Of a DNA stretch of 18,557 nt, positions 6,404 to 14,960 are shown one piece after another (position 1 is the first letter of the stretch; each line of letters begins with the position of its first letter). Source of the DNA: Chloroflexota bacterium (GTDB lineage: Bacteria > Chloroflexota > Anaerolineae > Anaerolineales > Anaerolineaceae); contig JAEXTI010000320.1 in assembly GCA_023406965.1 (NCBI GenBank), positions 1 to 18,557 of the forward strand. The letters run 5' to 3'. A model generated the notes under the pieces. That model ran no database searches. It worked only from the letters and a program-made list of their open reading frames with translations, and was not told where the DNA came from. A program made the translations under genes and the position numbers.

Positions 6404-7756
6404 TTACCCCTTGATCAAACTTTCCTGATAGCCGTGCAGCTTCAGTTCGGTGTCGATGATCGAGAACGTATCGCGAACCACACCCACCACAATCAGCAAC
6501 CCCGCCGCCGAGATCAGGAACAAGCCTGCCCGAGCGCTGGCCGGGAAAACCGCCTGGAGGATGTAAGGCAGCACCGCCACAAAGCCCAGGAAGAACGCGC
6601 CGGGGAAGGTAATTCGCCGCTGAACGCGAGACAGGTACTTTTGGGTTGCGGGGCCGCGCACCACACCGGGGATTTGCGCGCCCTGGCGCTTGAGGTTTTC
6701 ACCATAATTCTGCTGCTGGAACATCGTGTCCGTATAGAAGAAGGTGAAACCCACCACCAGGATGAAGTAAATGATTGGATAGACCGCGCCCTGGCCGCTG
6801 AAGGTTTGATACACACCGGTAGCGAACTTGCTCACCCACTCGGTTTGCGAGCCGGTGAAGTAGCTGGCTACCACTGCCGGGAAGGACAGGAAAGCCTGGG
6901 CAAAAATCAGCGGGATCATACCGGCCATATTCACCATCAAGGGCAGGTTGCTGTGCACCGGCATGGACATACGATTGCCCACGCGGCGACCGGGGAAGAA
7001 CACCGGCACGTTGCGGCGACCCTGCTGGACGTACACAATGGCGAAGATGGTCAAAATCAGGATGATCACGATTAGCAGCAAAATCCACCAACCGTTCACC
7101 TTATCGCTCAAAATCGAAGCGAAGTTCGCCGGCATGCCAGAGACAATGCCCGCAAAGATGATCAGCGACAGACCTTGCTTCGGAATACCAAACTCCGAGA
7201 TCAACTGGCCCAGCCACACACCCAACATCGTCCCGCCCACCATCGCGATCAGCGTGGTGATGGTCGGAATGAGGTTAGCCCCAGACCAACCGTAATTCGG
7301 CAGAACGGCGTTAATGTTGTTGCCAAAATAGGTGCCAAAGATGTTGATCTGACCGATGGCCGACAACAGCGCCATGGGAATGGTCAGGATCATCGTCCAG
7401 CGTTCCATCCAGGCCTGGCCCTCGCGCGGGTTCTCTTTCATCTTCCGCTCCAAAGCGGGGATGATCGGAACCAGCAACTGCAGGATAATTTGGGCGGTAA
7501 TGTAAGGATACACGCCCATCGCCAGGATCGAGAAGTTCGACATCGCTCCGCCCGACAACAAATCCAGCAGGTTGATCAATGACGAAGCTGCGCTCGTATT
7601 GCTGACTACCTCCCGAATTGCATCGGGGTTAATGCCAGGGACCGGAATGTTAGCAGCCAGGCGATAGAGCACCAGCAGCAGCAGGGTATACAGCAGCTTT
7701 TGGCGAATATCAACCGACTTCCACAAGTAGCGCCAGGCAGATGCGCGTTGTTTCAT
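6404..7756 (-). CDS. secY: Preprotein translocase subunit SecY
   Basis: SecY is the channel of the Sec translocon in the cytoplasmic membrane and passes unfolded secretory and membrane proteins. The 450-residue product shows a pattern of hydrophobic helices consistent with the ten of the family. The first is at about 20-36, ending in NIPVPGI, followed by the plug region LLDLLSGGAMSNFSILAMG near 63-81 and later helices near 121-139, 166-184, 225-243, 278-297, 326-341, 387-406 and 410-427. The cytosolic loop GRRVGN-PVHSNLPLMVNMAGMIP near 256-282 fits. Two loop segments depart from the usual sequence: GIPKQG at 190-195, where GIGNG is common, and IPGVVRG at 362-368, where IPGIRPG is common. A perfect AAGGAG site precedes the ATG. 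The gap to rplO is 19 nt. Confidence 0.97.
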   Translation of the reverse strand: MKQRASAWRYLWKSVDIRQKLLYTLLLLVLYRLAANIPVPGINPDAIREVVSNTSAASSLINLLDLLSGGAMSNFSILAMGVYPYITAQIILQLLVPIIPALERKMKENPREGQAWMERWTMILTIPMALLSAIGQINIFGTYFGNNINAVLPNYGWSGANLIPTITTLIAMVGGTMLGVWLGQLISEFGIPKQGLSLIIFAGIVSGMPANFASILSDKVNGWWILLLIVIILILTIFAIVYVQQGRRNVPVFFPGRRVGNRMSMPVHSNLPLMVNMAGMIPLIFAQAFLSFPAVVASYFTGSQTEWVSKFATGVYQTFSGQGAVYPIIYFILVVGFTFFYTDTMFQQQNYGENLKRQGAQIPGVVRGPATQKYLSRVQRRITFPGAFFLGFVAVLPYILQAVFPASARAGLFLISAAGLLIVVGVVRDTFSIIDTELKLHGYQESLIKG

Positions 7757-7775
7757 AACGGCTCTCCTTAAGAGA

Positions 7776-8228
7776 TTAGGCGATCAACTCGACTTTGCCG
7801 CCCGCGGCTTCGATCTTGGCCTGCGCGCTCTTGGTCACTCGTTGAACCTTGACGGTCAGGGCAACGGACAATTCGCCGCGGCCCATAACGACCACCGGGT
7901 TGCTGTTCTTATGCAGCATGTTCGCTTCGGCCAGGAGTTCAGGAGTGATCTCCGTGCCCGCCTGGAACTTGTCCAGTTGGTCCACGTTAATCTCGTTGTA
8001 CTCCACCTGGTTCGGGGGCGTAAAGCCTTCACCGCGAATAAAGGGCAGGCGGCGGTAGAAAGGCAGGTTACCACCCTGGCGGTACAGGTTTCCACCCGTA
8101 CCCGAGCGCGAACCCTCACCCTTGGTACCGCGGCCGGCGGTCTTACCCTGCCCGGCGCCAATACCAATACCCTTGCGCTTCGGCTTCTTTTTGGATCCTT
8201 CGTTAGGGAACAGATCGTGAAGCTTCAT
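7776..8228 (-). CDS. rplO: 50S ribosomal protein L15
   Basis: L15 is a late-assembly large-subunit protein with a long, basic, extended N-terminal part that threads through 23S rRNA. The 150-residue product starts [22 protein letters not shown] and carries the glycine-rich GAGQGKTAGRGTKGEGSRSG stretch (about residues 24-43). The globular C-terminal half includes VVMGRGELSVALTVKVQRVTKSAQAKIEAAGGKVELI. Its start overlaps the rpmD stop by one base (TAATG), so translation is probably coupled; a GAGG site is also present. It precedes secY in the standard spc order. Confidence 0.97.
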   Translation of the reverse strand: MKLHDLFPNEGSKKKPKRKGIGIGAGQGKTAGRGTKGEGSRSGTGGNLYRQGGNLPFYRRLPFIRGEGFTPPNQVEYNEINVDQLDKFQAGTEITPELLAEANMLHKNSNPVVVMGRGELSVALTVKVQRVTKSAQAKIEAAGGKVELIA

Positions 8229-8425
8229 TACTCTTCCTCAACTTTCACCAGATGGTTCACCTTCAGCAGCATCCCGCGCAGCGTGGGCGTGTCTTCCTGC
8301 ACCACACTCTGGTGCATCTTTCGCAGACCCAAAGCGCGCAAGGTAGCCTTGTGCTTCTCGGAGTAACCAATTCCGCTTTTAACCAGCGTAATTTTCAACT
8401 TCTTGGGTTCGTTGGCCTCAGTCAT
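8228..8425 (-). CDS. rpmD: 50S ribosomal protein L30
   Basis: L30 is a small large-subunit protein that binds 5S-proximal 23S rRNA. The 65-residue product has a short acidic N-terminal extension (about 8 residues), then [26 protein letters not shown], the family core. It ends [14 protein letters not shown], with the conserved hydrophobic-Val-Asn/His-Leu-Val element. It overlaps rpsE by 8 nt (ATGACTGA) and has a GGAGG site inside the rpsE end, so it is translationally coupled on both sides, sharing its last base with the rplO start. It is present in bacteria only in part; many lineages lack L30. Confidence 0.95.
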   Translation of the reverse strand: MTEANEPKKLKITLVKSGIGYSEKHKATLRALGLRKMHQSVVQEDTPTLRGMLLKVNHLVKVEEE

Positions 8426-8948
8426 TCTTCTTCCTCCGCTCCCAGAAGGGCGTCACGTCCCTCAACGGCTTGCCCCGGCGAGCTGCTTCTTCCTCGGGGA
8501 ACTTAAGCTGATCAAGGGCTTCAAAAGTCGCCTGCACCACGTTCAACACGTTGGCGCTGCCCAGCGATTTCGTCAAGATATCACGGATACCGGCTGCCTC
8601 CAGCACGGCGCGCACGCCGCCTGCCGCAATAACGCCCGTACCGGGCGAAGCGGGTTTGAGGAGCACTTTCGCGCCGCATACCGTACCCAGCACTTCGTGC
8701 GCAATGGTGGTGCCGGTCAGGCCCACTTTGCGCATGTTCTTGTGCGCGTGTTCGGTCGCTTTGCGCATGGCCTCGGGCACAGCGTTGGCTTTGCCAACAC
8801 CCAGCCCAACCCGGCCATGATTATCGCCGGTCACCACGGTCACCCGGAAGGAGAACCGCCGGCCGCCCTTGACTACTTTGGCGACGCGCGCAATTTCAAT
8901 CACGCGCTCGTCATATTGCTGCTCTAAGCTTTGATATTCCATCTCCAT
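8418..8948 (-). CDS. rpsE: 30S ribosomal protein S5
   Basis: S5 lies at the mRNA entry side of the 30S subunit and contributes to decoding fidelity. After a short leader, [22 protein letters not shown] (from about residue 13) opens the double-stranded RNA-binding-like domain. [20 protein letters not shown] and later [23 protein letters not shown] make up the conserved core, where the basic VKGGRR loop faces mRNA and 16S rRNA. The 176-residue length is normal. The first of two nearby in-frame ATGs was chosen because AGAGGG lies at proper spacing before it, while the second is only two codons later. The stop overlaps the start of rpmD. Confidence 0.97.
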   Translation of the reverse strand: MEMEYQSLEQQYDERVIEIARVAKVVKGGRRFSFRVTVVTGDNHGRVGLGVGKANAVPEAMRKATEHAHKNMRKVGLTGTTIAHEVLGTVCGAKVLLKPASPGTGVIAAGGVRAVLEAAGIRDILTKSLGSANVLNVVQATFEALDQLKFPEEEAARRGKPLRDVTPFWERRKKND

Positions 8949-8968
8949 AGTTCGGGCCCTCTTGTTTC

Positions 8969-9334
8969 CTAGAACTCCAGGCCAGCCTGGCGAGCCGCAT
9001 CGGCCAGAGCTTTCACCCGGCCCATGTATTGATATCCGCCACGGTCAAACACCACAGTCGTGATGCCTTTTTCCTTGGCGCGTTCTGCCACCAGTTCGCC
9101 AACCTTTTTGGCCTGCTCAGTTTTGGTGAGCCCAGCCAGCTTCGCGCGGAGTTCATGATCCACGCTCGAGGCAGCAACCAGCGTGTGTCCGGCCTGGTCA
9201 TCAATCACCTGCGCGTAAATATCGGACAGGCTGCGGAAGACGTTCAGGCGCGGGCGTTCTGGCGTGCCATGCACCGTCAGGCGCACGCGGCGATGCCGGC
9301 GAAGGCGAGATTCAGCACGAGTTCGTTTTGCCAT
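8969..9334 (-). CDS. rplR: 50S ribosomal protein L18
   Basis: L18 binds 5S rRNA and joins it to the central protuberance of the large subunit together with L5. The 121-residue product has a basic N-terminal segment ([27 protein letters not shown], about residues 4-30), the [16 protein letters not shown] element and the C-terminal [28 protein letters not shown] block that defines the family. Length is normal. It lies 8 nt after rplF and 20 nt before rpsE in the standard spc order. Confidence 0.97.
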   Translation of the reverse strand: MAKRTRAESRLRRHRRVRLTVHGTPERPRLNVFRSLSDIYAQVIDDQAGHTLVAASSVDHELRAKLAGLTKTEQAKKVGELVAERAKEKGITTVVFDRGGYQYMGRVKALADAARQAGLEF

Positions 9335-9342
9335 ATCTATAC

Positions 9343-9900
9343 CTACTTCTTGCCCTTGCCGCCCTTACCGGACTTTCCGGCCTTGCGGCGAATCTTCTCA
9401 CCCAGGTAATGGATACCCTTCCCCTTATAGGGTTCGGGCGGTCGGATCTTGCGAATATCCGAGGTCACCTGGCCAATTTGTTCAATGTCGCAGCCCATTA
9501 CCTTCACCTGGCGGACTTTCTCGTCCACTTCATAGGTAATGCCGGCTGGGGGTTCGAGAACCACCGGGTGGGAATAGCCCACGTTCAACACGAGGTTTTT
9601 GCCATCCATGTTAGCGCGGTACCCAACACCATCGATCTCCAGAACCTTGGTGAAGCCGGTCGAAACGCCGGTCACCATATTATTCAACAACGCGCGAGTT
9701 GTGCCGTGTAGGGCGCGCAGGGTGGGCGCATCCGATTCGCGGGCCACAGCCAGGGTATTGTTTTCCAGGCTGATGCTCACACCCGGAGCAAAGGTGCGCT
9801 CCATGGTACCCTTGGGGCCTTTCACTCGCACATGCAAACCGTCCACCTCGACACTGACGCCGGCGGGAACGGTAATGGGTAAACGTCCTACTCGAGACAC
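9343..9900 (-). CDS. rplF: 50S ribosomal protein L6
   Basis: L6 sits near the GTPase-associated region of the large subunit. The product begins [15 protein letters not shown] and shows the two repeated L6 domains (roughly residues 1-82 and 83-185). The conserved signature [23 protein letters not shown] is at about 154-176, before a lysine- and glycine-rich end. Length is 185 residues, close to the norm. The start is GTG, placed exactly 7 nt after a perfect AGGAGG that overlaps the rpsH stop. An ATG inside that spacer is out of frame and only 2 nt from AGGAGG, so it is unlikely to be used. Confidence 0.97.
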   Translation of the reverse strand: MSRVGRLPITVPAGVSVEVDGLHVRVKGPKGTMERTFAPGVSISLENNTLAVARESDAPTLRALHGTTRALLNNMVTGVSTGFTKVLEIDGVGYRANMDGKNLVLNVGYSHPVVLEPPAGITYEVDEKVRQVKVMGCDIEQIGQVTSDIRKIRPPEPYKGKGIHYLGEKIRRKAGKSGKGGKGKK

Positions 9901-9911
9901 AGCATTACCTC

Positions 9912-10325
9912 CTACCAGACCTTGCAGAGGATTTCGCCGCCAACACCCAGCTGGCGCGCCCGCTGCCCGGTCATAACGCCCTTCGGAGTCGAGATGATGG
10001 CGATGCCCATCCCAGACAAAACCCAGGGGATATCCTTCTGGTGGGTATACACCCGCCGTCCGGGCCGGCTCACGCGCTCCAAACCGGTAATCACCGGCTT
10101 GCGCTGGCGGCGCTCGCCCACATACTTGAGCTTGACGCGCAGTGTCTGGCGAGGAGCAACCTCACCCTCCACCACCTCGTAGGTCTCAATGAAACCTTCT
10201 TCTTTCAAGATCCGGGCAATTTCTACCTTGATCTTGGTGCTGGGCATTGCTACCAGCGTCTGACCAATCATCAGGCAGTTGCGCAGCCGGGTCAGCATAT
10301 CAGCAATAGGATCATTAACGCTCAT
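9912..10325 (-). CDS. rpsH: 30S ribosomal protein S8
   Basis: S8 is a primary 16S rRNA-binding protein of the central domain. In E. coli it also represses the spc operon by binding mRNA near rplE; nothing in this window proves that here. The 137-residue product starts MSVNDPIADMLTRLRN, has the MPSTKIKVEIARILKEEGFI element (about 27-46) and ends with SRPGRRVYTHQKDIP, GMGIAIISTPKGVMTGQRAR and GVGGEILCKVW, all family landmarks. It is about five residues longer than the E. coli protein. GGGAGG precedes the ATG at good spacing. Confidence 0.98.
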   Translation of the reverse strand: MSVNDPIADMLTRLRNCLMIGQTLVAMPSTKIKVEIARILKEEGFIETYEVVEGEVAPRQTLRVKLKYVGERRQRKPVITGLERVSRPGRRVYTHQKDIPWVLSGMGIAIISTPKGVMTGQRARQLGVGGEILCKVW

Positions 10326-10343
10326 TCTTATCCTCCCAACTGC

Positions 10344-10526
10344 TTACCAGGATGCTTTGACGACGCCCGGGATCTTGCCCTGCAGCGACAGTTCTCGGAA
10401 GCAAATACGGCACAGGCCGAACCGGCGGATGTAGCCACGAGGGCGCCCGCACCGTTCGCAACGATTGCGAACCTGGATGGAGTATTTGCGCCGCATTTCA
10501 CGATACTTCATGCACTTTTTCGCCAT
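10344..10526 (-). CDS. rpsN: 30S ribosomal protein S14, zinc-binding type Z
   Basis: S14 belongs to the 30S head near the A site. This 60-residue product is the short, zinc-binding form: C23, C26, C39 and C42 make two CxxC pairs, and the segment [18 protein letters not shown] is typical of type Z. The end is [12 protein letters not shown] longer reading exists upstream, but the start [14 protein letters not shown] was chosen because it is the family beginning and lies 1 nt after the rplE stop. The extra 26 residues of the longer frame are only the end of rplE in another frame. Zinc-dependent S14 is often paired with a zinc-free copy elsewhere in the genome; this cannot be tested here. Confidence 0.97.
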   Translation of the reverse strand: MAKKCMKYREMRRKYSIQVRNRCERCGRPRGYIRRFGLCRICFRELSLQGKIPGVVKASW

Positions 10527-10527
10527 A

Positions 10528-11070
10528 TTATCCCTTTCTGAATGGCATACCGAGCATTTCAAGCATGGCAGCCGCGTGATCGTCGGATTGTGCGGTAGTG
10601 ACAATGGTGATCTCCATGCCGCGGACCTTGTCGATTTTGTCGTACTCGATCTCGGGGAAGATCAACTGCTCACGCAGACCCAGGGTGTAATTCCCCCGGC
10701 CGTCGAACGCATCGCGGGCGATACCGCGGAAGTCGCGGACGCGCGGCAGGACTACATTCACCAGGCGGTCCAGGAAAGCCCACATGCGCTCGCCTCGCAG
10801 GGTCACCTTGGCGCCAATCTGGCGGCCTTCACGTAATTTGAAGGCAGCAACGCTCACTCGCGCTTTGGTGATGACCGGCTTTTGCCCGGTAATCAACACC
10901 AGATCGGCTGAAGCGGCTTCCAACGCCTTGGGGTTATCCATCGCTTCGCCCAACCCGATGTTCAATACAATTTTTTGCAGTTTCGGAACCTGCATGACGT
11001 TGTCCAAACCAAGGGACTTCATCAGAGCAGGCACGACTTCGGTTTGATATTGTTCTTTCAACCTGTTCAT
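10528..11070 (-). CDS. rplE: 50S ribosomal protein L5
   Basis: L5 binds 5S rRNA and contacts the P-site tRNA from the central protuberance. The 180-residue product starts [21 protein letters not shown]. It has [13 protein letters not shown] (about 31-43), [33 protein letters not shown] (about 63-95) and the [23 protein letters not shown] stretch (about 111-133), all family features. It ends [22 protein letters not shown]. Length is normal. It follows rplX by 18 nt with a GGGAG site, and rpsN follows after a single base. Confidence 0.98.
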   Translation of the reverse strand: MNRLKEQYQTEVVPALMKSLGLDNVMQVPKLQKIVLNIGLGEAMDNPKALEAASADLVLITGQKPVITKARVSVAAFKLREGRQIGAKVTLRGERMWAFLDRLVNVVLPRVRDFRGIARDAFDGRGNYTLGLREQLIFPEIEYDKIDKVRGMEITIVTTAQSDDHAAAMLEMLGMPFRKG

Positions 11071-11088
11071 CGTAATACTCCCACCGGC

Positions 11089-11421
11089 CTACTCATCGAT
11101 GCTGGCTTGGCATCTCTTGCACACGCGAACAGCCTTCTCGCCATCGCGGTTCACTGCAACGCGGGTCGGCTTGCCGCATTTCGGGCAAACCAGCATCACG
11201 TTGGAAATGTGCAGCGGAGCTTCGAACTTGACCAGACCGGGATTCAGTGTGCGTCCCTGGGTTTGAACCTGGCGCTGATGCTTCGTGCGCATATTGACGC
11301 CCTGCACCACCAACCGGTTCTCTTCCGGGAGAACCCGGATCACCTCGGCTCGCTTACCTTTATCGTCGGCCTTGCCGCTGATAACTTCAACCGTATCGCC
11401 TTTGCGAATCTTGACCTTCAT
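11089..11421 (-). CDS. rplX: 50S ribosomal protein L24 with Cys4 zinc ribbon
   Basis: L24 starts large-subunit assembly and lies near the exit tunnel. The 110-residue product begins [30 protein letters not shown], a KOW-type SH3 fold, and continues [11 protein letters not shown]. The C-terminal part has [10 protein letters not shown] and VCKRC, a four-cysteine zinc ribbon also seen in some other bacterial L24 proteins such as that of Thermus. An in-frame ATG five codons upstream was rejected because the AGGAAGG before it is too close, while GAGGAG sits at a normal distance before the chosen ATG. It lies 20 nt after rplN. Confidence 0.96.
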   Translation of the reverse strand: MKVKIRKGDTVEVISGKADDKGKRAEVIRVLPEENRLVVQGVNMRTKHQRQVQTQGRTLNPGLVKFEAPLHISNVMLVCPKCGKPTRVAVNRDGEKAVRVCKRCQASIDE

Positions 11422-11441
11422 ACTCGCTCCTCGCATCCTTC

Positions 11442-11813
11442 CTAGAGTACTTCCGGCGCGAGCGAGACGATCTTCATGAAGCCCTTCTCGCGCAGTTCGC
11501 GCGCCACCGGCCCAAAGATACGAGTCCCGCGCGGGTTCTGGCCAGAAGCATCCAGAATCACGGCTGCATTGTCATCAAAGCGGATGCTCGAACCATCTTC
11601 GCGGCGCCATTCTTTTGAGCAGCGCACAATCACAGCCTTGACAACTTCGCTCTTCTTCACCGCGCCCTGCGGCGCAGCTGACTTGACCGTCGCCACCACG
11701 ATGTCACCCACGCGGCCATATCGCCGGGTGGAGCCGCCCTGGATGTGAATCACCAGGATCTCGCGGGCGCCGGAATTATCGGCAACCTTAATGACTGATT
11801 CTTGCTGAATCAT
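11442..11813 (-). CDS. rplN: 50S ribosomal protein L14
   Basis: L14 lies at the subunit interface and is part of intersubunit bridges; the silencing factor RsfS binds it in other bacteria. The 123-residue product starts [20 protein letters not shown] and includes the [17 protein letters not shown] element, VKAVIVRC and the [10 protein letters not shown] segment. It ends [20 protein letters not shown]. Every landmark of the family is present and the length is standard. It starts 2 nt after the rpsQ stop, so translation is probably coupled. It opens the spc part of the cluster without a visible promoter. Confidence 0.98.
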   Translation of the reverse strand: MIQQESVIKVADNSGAREILVIHIQGGSTRRYGRVGDIVVATVKSAAPQGAVKKSEVVKAVIVRCSKEWRREDGSSIRFDDNAAVILDASGQNPRGTRIFGPVARELREKGFMKIVSLAPEVL

Positions 11814-11815
11814 GC

Positions 11816-12085
11816 CTAGGCTCCTTCCACCGTTTCAGACCCGGCTACACGGCGGACGATCGACTCAACCACCCAAGCCTTTTCTCGCGAAAGCGGGCGG
11901 CTTTCCACAATGGCAACCTCATCACCCACCTGGCAGCCCAACTCGTCATGGGCTTTCACCTTCTTCGACGAGTGAACGACCTTGCGATACAGCGGGTGCT
12001 GGTAGGTGCGGGTGATTTCCACCACCACAGTCTTGGTCATTTTATTGCTGGTCACAAAACCAGTCATTCGACGGCGCGTATTCAT
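11816..12085 (-). CDS. rpsQ: 30S ribosomal protein S17
   Basis: S17 is a primary binder of the 5' domain of 16S rRNA. The 89-residue product has [31 protein letters not shown], the standard OB-fold opening, then [31 protein letters not shown] and a short variable end. About six basic residues (MNTRRR) stand before MTGFV, within the range known for the family. The ATG overlaps the rpmC stop by one base (TAATG), indicating translational coupling. rplN follows after 2 nt. Confidence 0.97.
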   Translation of the reverse strand: MNTRRRMTGFVTSNKMTKTVVVEITRTYQHPLYRKVVHSSKKVKAHDELGCQVGDEVAIVESRPLSREKAWVVESIVRRVAGSETVEGA

Positions 12086-12291
12086 TAGGCACCTTCCTTA
12101 CCCGCCGATTCGCGCTCGGCCAGGATCGTCACATAACGAGCGATCAGGCGGCGAGTCTGCTTCAGGCGGCTGGTATCAGTTAATTGTCCGTTGACAACCT
12201 GGAAGCGCAGGTTCATCAACTCTTCACGAGAATCGGCCAGCTTGGCCTGCAACTCGCTGGTTGAAAGTAAGCGCATCTCTGCCGTTTTCAT
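12085..12291 (-). CDS. rpmC: 50S ribosomal protein L29
   Basis: L29 is a small helical protein next to the exit tunnel; it forms part of the docking site for trigger factor and SRP. The 68-residue product, predicted to be two helices, has [48 protein letters not shown] in the family order. It starts inside the rplP stop (ATGA overlap) and ends overlapping the rpsQ start, so it is a coupled link in the S10 segment. Length is normal. Confidence 0.97.
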   Translation of the reverse strand: MKTAEMRLLSTSELQAKLADSREELMNLRFQVVNGQLTDTSRLKQTRRLIARYVTILAERESAGKEGA

Positions 12292-12719
12292 TCTTGCACA
12301 TCTCCTACCATGTCATCCCGCGCCAACACACGGGTCTTGATTGACAGCTTATAAGTGGCTTGTTCCAGCGCTTCTTTCGCAATGCTTCCCGGCAAACCGC
12401 CCACCTCGAACATGATCCGGCCAGGCTTAACCACTGCCACCCAATATTCCACGCCGCCTTTTCCTTTACCCATACGGGTTTCCGGGGGTCGGTGAGTATA
12501 GGGATGGTCCGGGAAGATGCGAATCCAGATCTTTCCACGGCGGCGCATATAGCGGACGATCGCGCGGCGGGCGGCTTCAATCTGCCGCGCAGAAACCCAA
12601 CCGGGTTCCAGCGCTTGCAGTCCGTAGTCGCCGAAATTAATCTCGGCGCCTCGGGTGGCCTTGCCGTTCATCTGACCGCGTTGCTGCTTGCGCCACTTGA
12701 CACGTTTTGGCATCAACAT
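12288..12719 (-). CDS. rplP: 50S ribosomal protein L16
   Basis: L16 sits close to the A-site tRNA elbow and is needed for late assembly and tRNA accommodation. The 143-residue product starts [24 protein letters not shown] and has [68 protein letters not shown] and a closing alpha-helix. The first ATG was chosen because it gives the MLMPKR opening common in the family and an AGAGG site precedes it; a start two codons later is possible. It overlaps rpmC by 4 nt. Confidence 0.98.
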   Translation of the reverse strand: MLMPKRVKWRKQQRGQMNGKATRGAEINFGDYGLQALEPGWVSARQIEAARRAIVRYMRRRGKIWIRIFPDHPYTHRPPETRMGKGKGGVEYWVAVVKPGRIMFEVGGLPGSIAKEALEQATYKLSIKTRVLARDDMVGDVQE

Positions 12720-12764
12720 AGTCGTAACCTCTTTCCTCTAACCTGGACTGGCGCCAGGAGTTGC

Positions 12765-13442
12765 TTACTCGCTAACGTAAACGCCCTCGGTGGGCTCGGC
12801 CTTTTCTTCGACCTCGGGCTGGAATTCGCCCTTATACACCCACACCTTGACGCCGATCCGGCCATAGGTGGTCGATGCTTCCGTCCGGGCGAACTCAATG
12901 TTCGCGCGCAACGTCTGCAGCGGAACGCGGCCTTCGCGCAGCCAAACGCTGCGAGCCATTTCCGCGCCGCTCAGGCGACCCTGAACTTCCACCTTGATGC
13001 CCTGAGCGCCCTGGCGCATTGCCTGTTGCAACGCGCGCTTCATCGCGCGGCGATAGCTCACGCGGCGCTCAATCTGCCCGGCCAAGTTCTCTGCCACCAA
13101 ATACGCGTCGGTATCCGGATTCTTGATCTCTTTGATCTCAAGATCAATCTTCTTTGCCGTCAACGCTTCCAATTCCTGGCGGATTTTCTTGACCGATTCA
13201 CCCTTGCGACCGATGAGAATGCCCGGTTTGGCGGTGAAGACGATGACGCGCACCTTTCCAGGGAAGCGCTCCACCTCGATCCGCGACACGCCGGCCTTCT
13301 GAGCAGTCTTAGCAACCCGCCTCCGGATTTCGAAATCCTGATTCAGGTTCTCACGATACTCTTTCCCCTCGGCGAACCAGCGTCCTTCCCATCTCCTGGT
13401 AACGACGAGCCGATAACCAACGGGGTTAACTTTACGTCCCAT
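12765..13442 (-). CDS. rpsC: 30S ribosomal protein S3
   Basis: S3 forms part of the mRNA entry channel and the 30S head. The 225-residue product begins MGRKVNPVGYRLVVTRRWEG. A type II KH domain spans about residues 40-108, with the GRKG loop at 78-81, and the C-terminal S3 domain follows (VSYRRAMKRALQQAMRQGAQGIKVEVQGRLSGAEMARS). It ends in a short acidic tail (EVEEKAEPTEG). A longer frame upstream would run into rplV; the chosen ATG has a perfect AAGGAG about 7 nt before it. The spacing to rplV is 17 nt and to rplP 45 nt. Confidence 0.98.
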   Translation of the reverse strand: MGRKVNPVGYRLVVTRRWEGRWFAEGKEYRENLNQDFEIRRRVAKTAQKAGVSRIEVERFPGKVRVIVFTAKPGILIGRKGESVKKIRQELEALTAKKIDLEIKEIKNPDTDAYLVAENLAGQIERRVSYRRAMKRALQQAMRQGAQGIKVEVQGRLSGAEMARSVWLREGRVPLQTLRANIEFARTEASTTYGRIGVKVWVYKGEFQPEVEEKAEPTEGVYVSE

Positions 13443-13459
13443 AAGTTCTCCTTTTGCAG

Positions 13460-13801
13460 TTACTCGCGTTCCCGCAAGACGATGGTAAGATGTGAAGAGC
13501 GGCGCAGCAACGGCTTGAACCGCCCGCGAGCGCCAAACCGGCGCCACTTGCGCGTGGGGGCCTCGTCCGCAGTAATCTGGTACACCACCAGATCATCGCG
13601 GCTCACGCCAAAATTCTCTTCAGCATTGGCAATCGCCGAGCCCAACAGCTTCTCGAGAATCCGAGCAGCTTTCTTGGGCGTGTATTTCAGCATATTGGCC
13701 GCATCAACGGCCTTCTTGCCGCGCACCAGGTCAACGACCAGGCGGGCCTTCTGCGCTGAAATGTCAGCATTTTTCAAGTAAGCTCGAATATCTTGCGCCA
13801 T
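13460..13801 (-). CDS. rplV: 50S ribosomal protein L22
   Basis: L22 lines the polypeptide exit tunnel with its long beta-hairpin, where erythromycin-resistance changes occur in other bacteria. The 113-residue product shows SAQKARLVVDLVRGKKAVDAANMLKYTPKKAARILEKLLGSAIANAEENF, and then the hairpin region APTRKWRRFGARGRFKPLLRRSSHLTIVL. The hairpin is of usual length with no insertion. The start gives the typical opening MAQDIRAYLKNADISAQKA. The gene begins 3 nt after the rpsS stop, in the standard S10 order. Confidence 0.97.
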   Translation of the reverse strand: MAQDIRAYLKNADISAQKARLVVDLVRGKKAVDAANMLKYTPKKAARILEKLLGSAIANAEENFGVSRDDLVVYQITADEAPTRKWRRFGARGRFKPLLRRSSHLTIVLRERE

Positions 13802-13804
13802 GGC

Positions 13805-14095
13805 TTACTTCTTTCCCTTCGTCGCAGACGACTTTTCCGATGCAGCATGGCCGCGGAACAGGCGCGTAGGGGCAAATTCGCCCAGGCGGTGTCCCACCAT
13901 GTTCTCGGTGACATAAATCGGCACATGCCGGCGACCATCATGAACGGCAATGGTGTGTCCCACCATCTGCGGGAAGATCACACTGTCCCGGCTCCAGGTG
14001 CGCAGGACCTTCTTCTCACCCTTCGTGTTCATGAGTTCGATCCGTTTCAAAAGCTTCGGCTCTACAAACGGCCCTTTTTTCAAAGAACGTGACAT
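13805..14095 (-). CDS. rpsS: 30S ribosomal protein S19
   Basis: S19 is in the 30S head next to S13 and takes part in the A-site finger bridge. The 96-residue product opens [20 protein letters not shown] and contains [48 protein letters not shown], the full family core. It ends [22 protein letters not shown] precedes the ATG at proper spacing in the 26-nt gap after rplB. Confidence 0.98.
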   Translation of the reverse strand: MSRSLKKGPFVEPKLLKRIELMNTKGEKKVLRTWSRDSVIFPQMVGHTIAVHDGRRHVPIYVTENMVGHRLGEFAPTRLFRGHAASEKSSATKGKK

Positions 14096-14121
14096 ATCTT
14101 CGTCCCTCTTTCTGGATTGCC

Positions 14122-14958
14122 CTAGCGGGTACCCTGGTTACGGCGGCGGACAATAAACTGGTCCGTCTTCTTATTGCGGCGAGTCTTATACCCGCGCGTC
14201 GGACGGCCCCAAGGTGACTTAGGACCGGGCATACCAGTGGGCTGGCGGCCTTCACCACCACCATGCGGGTGGTCGCGGGGGCTCATCGCAGTACCGCGCA
14301 CCGTCGGGCGAATGCCCATGTGGCGCTTGCGGCCCGCTTTTCCAAGCTTCACATTGCTGTGGTCCAGGTTGCCCACCTGTCCAATCGTTGCATAGCACAC
14401 CTGGCGAACCAGGCGAACCTCGCCCGAGGGCAGACGAACTTGGGCGTAATCGCCTTCCTTGGCCAGCAGCTGGGCCGAAGTTCCAGCCGAGCGCACCAAC
14501 TGGCCGCCCTTGCCTTCCTTCAGCTCAATATTGTGGATCATCGTACCCACCGGGATGCTCGAGATCGGCATGCAATTCCCCGGGCGGATTTCCGCCGTCT
14601 TGCTGGAAATTACGGTTTCGCCAACCTTCAGGCCCAACGGAGCTACGATGTAACGCTTCTCACCATCCGCGTAGAACAACAATGCGATGCGAGCGGTGCG
14701 ATTCGGATCATATTCGATCGCCGCAACGCGGGCAGGAACATCGCGCTTCTCGCGCTTGAAATCCACCAGGCGAATTTGCTGGCGATTGCCGCCGCCCTGA
14801 TGTCGGACGGTGACTTTACCCTTGTTGTTGCGACCGGCAAATCGTTTGCGCGGCGCGATCAACGAGCGTTCCGGGGTGGATTTGGTGATCTCATCAAAAG
14901 TATAACCGGTCATGCCGCGCAGACCGGGGGTTACCGGTTTGTAAACTTTAACGGCCAT
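14122..14958 (-). CDS. rplB: 50S ribosomal protein L2
   Basis: L2 is required for subunit association and lies close to the peptidyl transferase centre. The 278-residue product has the OB-fold and SH3-like domains in order, including [17 protein letters not shown] (about 44-60) and [20 protein letters not shown] (about 196-215). The conserved H230 lies in [18 protein letters not shown], equivalent to E. coli His229, which has been linked to peptidyl transferase activity. The usual motif reads VAMNPVDHPHGGG, so this protein differs at a few neighbouring residues while keeping [10 protein letters not shown]. It begins 2 nt after rplW, with AGGGG inside the rplW end. Confidence 0.98.
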   Translation of the reverse strand: MAVKVYKPVTPGLRGMTGYTFDEITKSTPERSLIAPRKRFAGRNNKGKVTVRHQGGGNRQQIRLVDFKREKRDVPARVAAIEYDPNRTARIALLFYADGEKRYIVAPLGLKVGETVISSKTAEIRPGNCMPISSIPVGTMIHNIELKEGKGGQLVRSAGTSAQLLAKEGDYAQVRLPSGEVRLVRQVCYATIGQVGNLDHSNVKLGKAGRKRHMGIRPTVRGTAMSPRDHPHGGGEGRQPTGMPGPKSPWGRPTRGYKTRRNKKTDQFIVRRRNQGTR

Positions 14959-14960
14959 TG

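Noticed and set aside
12360..13781. A 473-codon open frame on the plus strand, antisense to rplP, rpsC and rplV
   Set aside because: It lies wholly opposite three certain ribosomal protein genes and does not resemble any known protein. Long antisense frames are expected in GC-rich DNA with strong codon bias.
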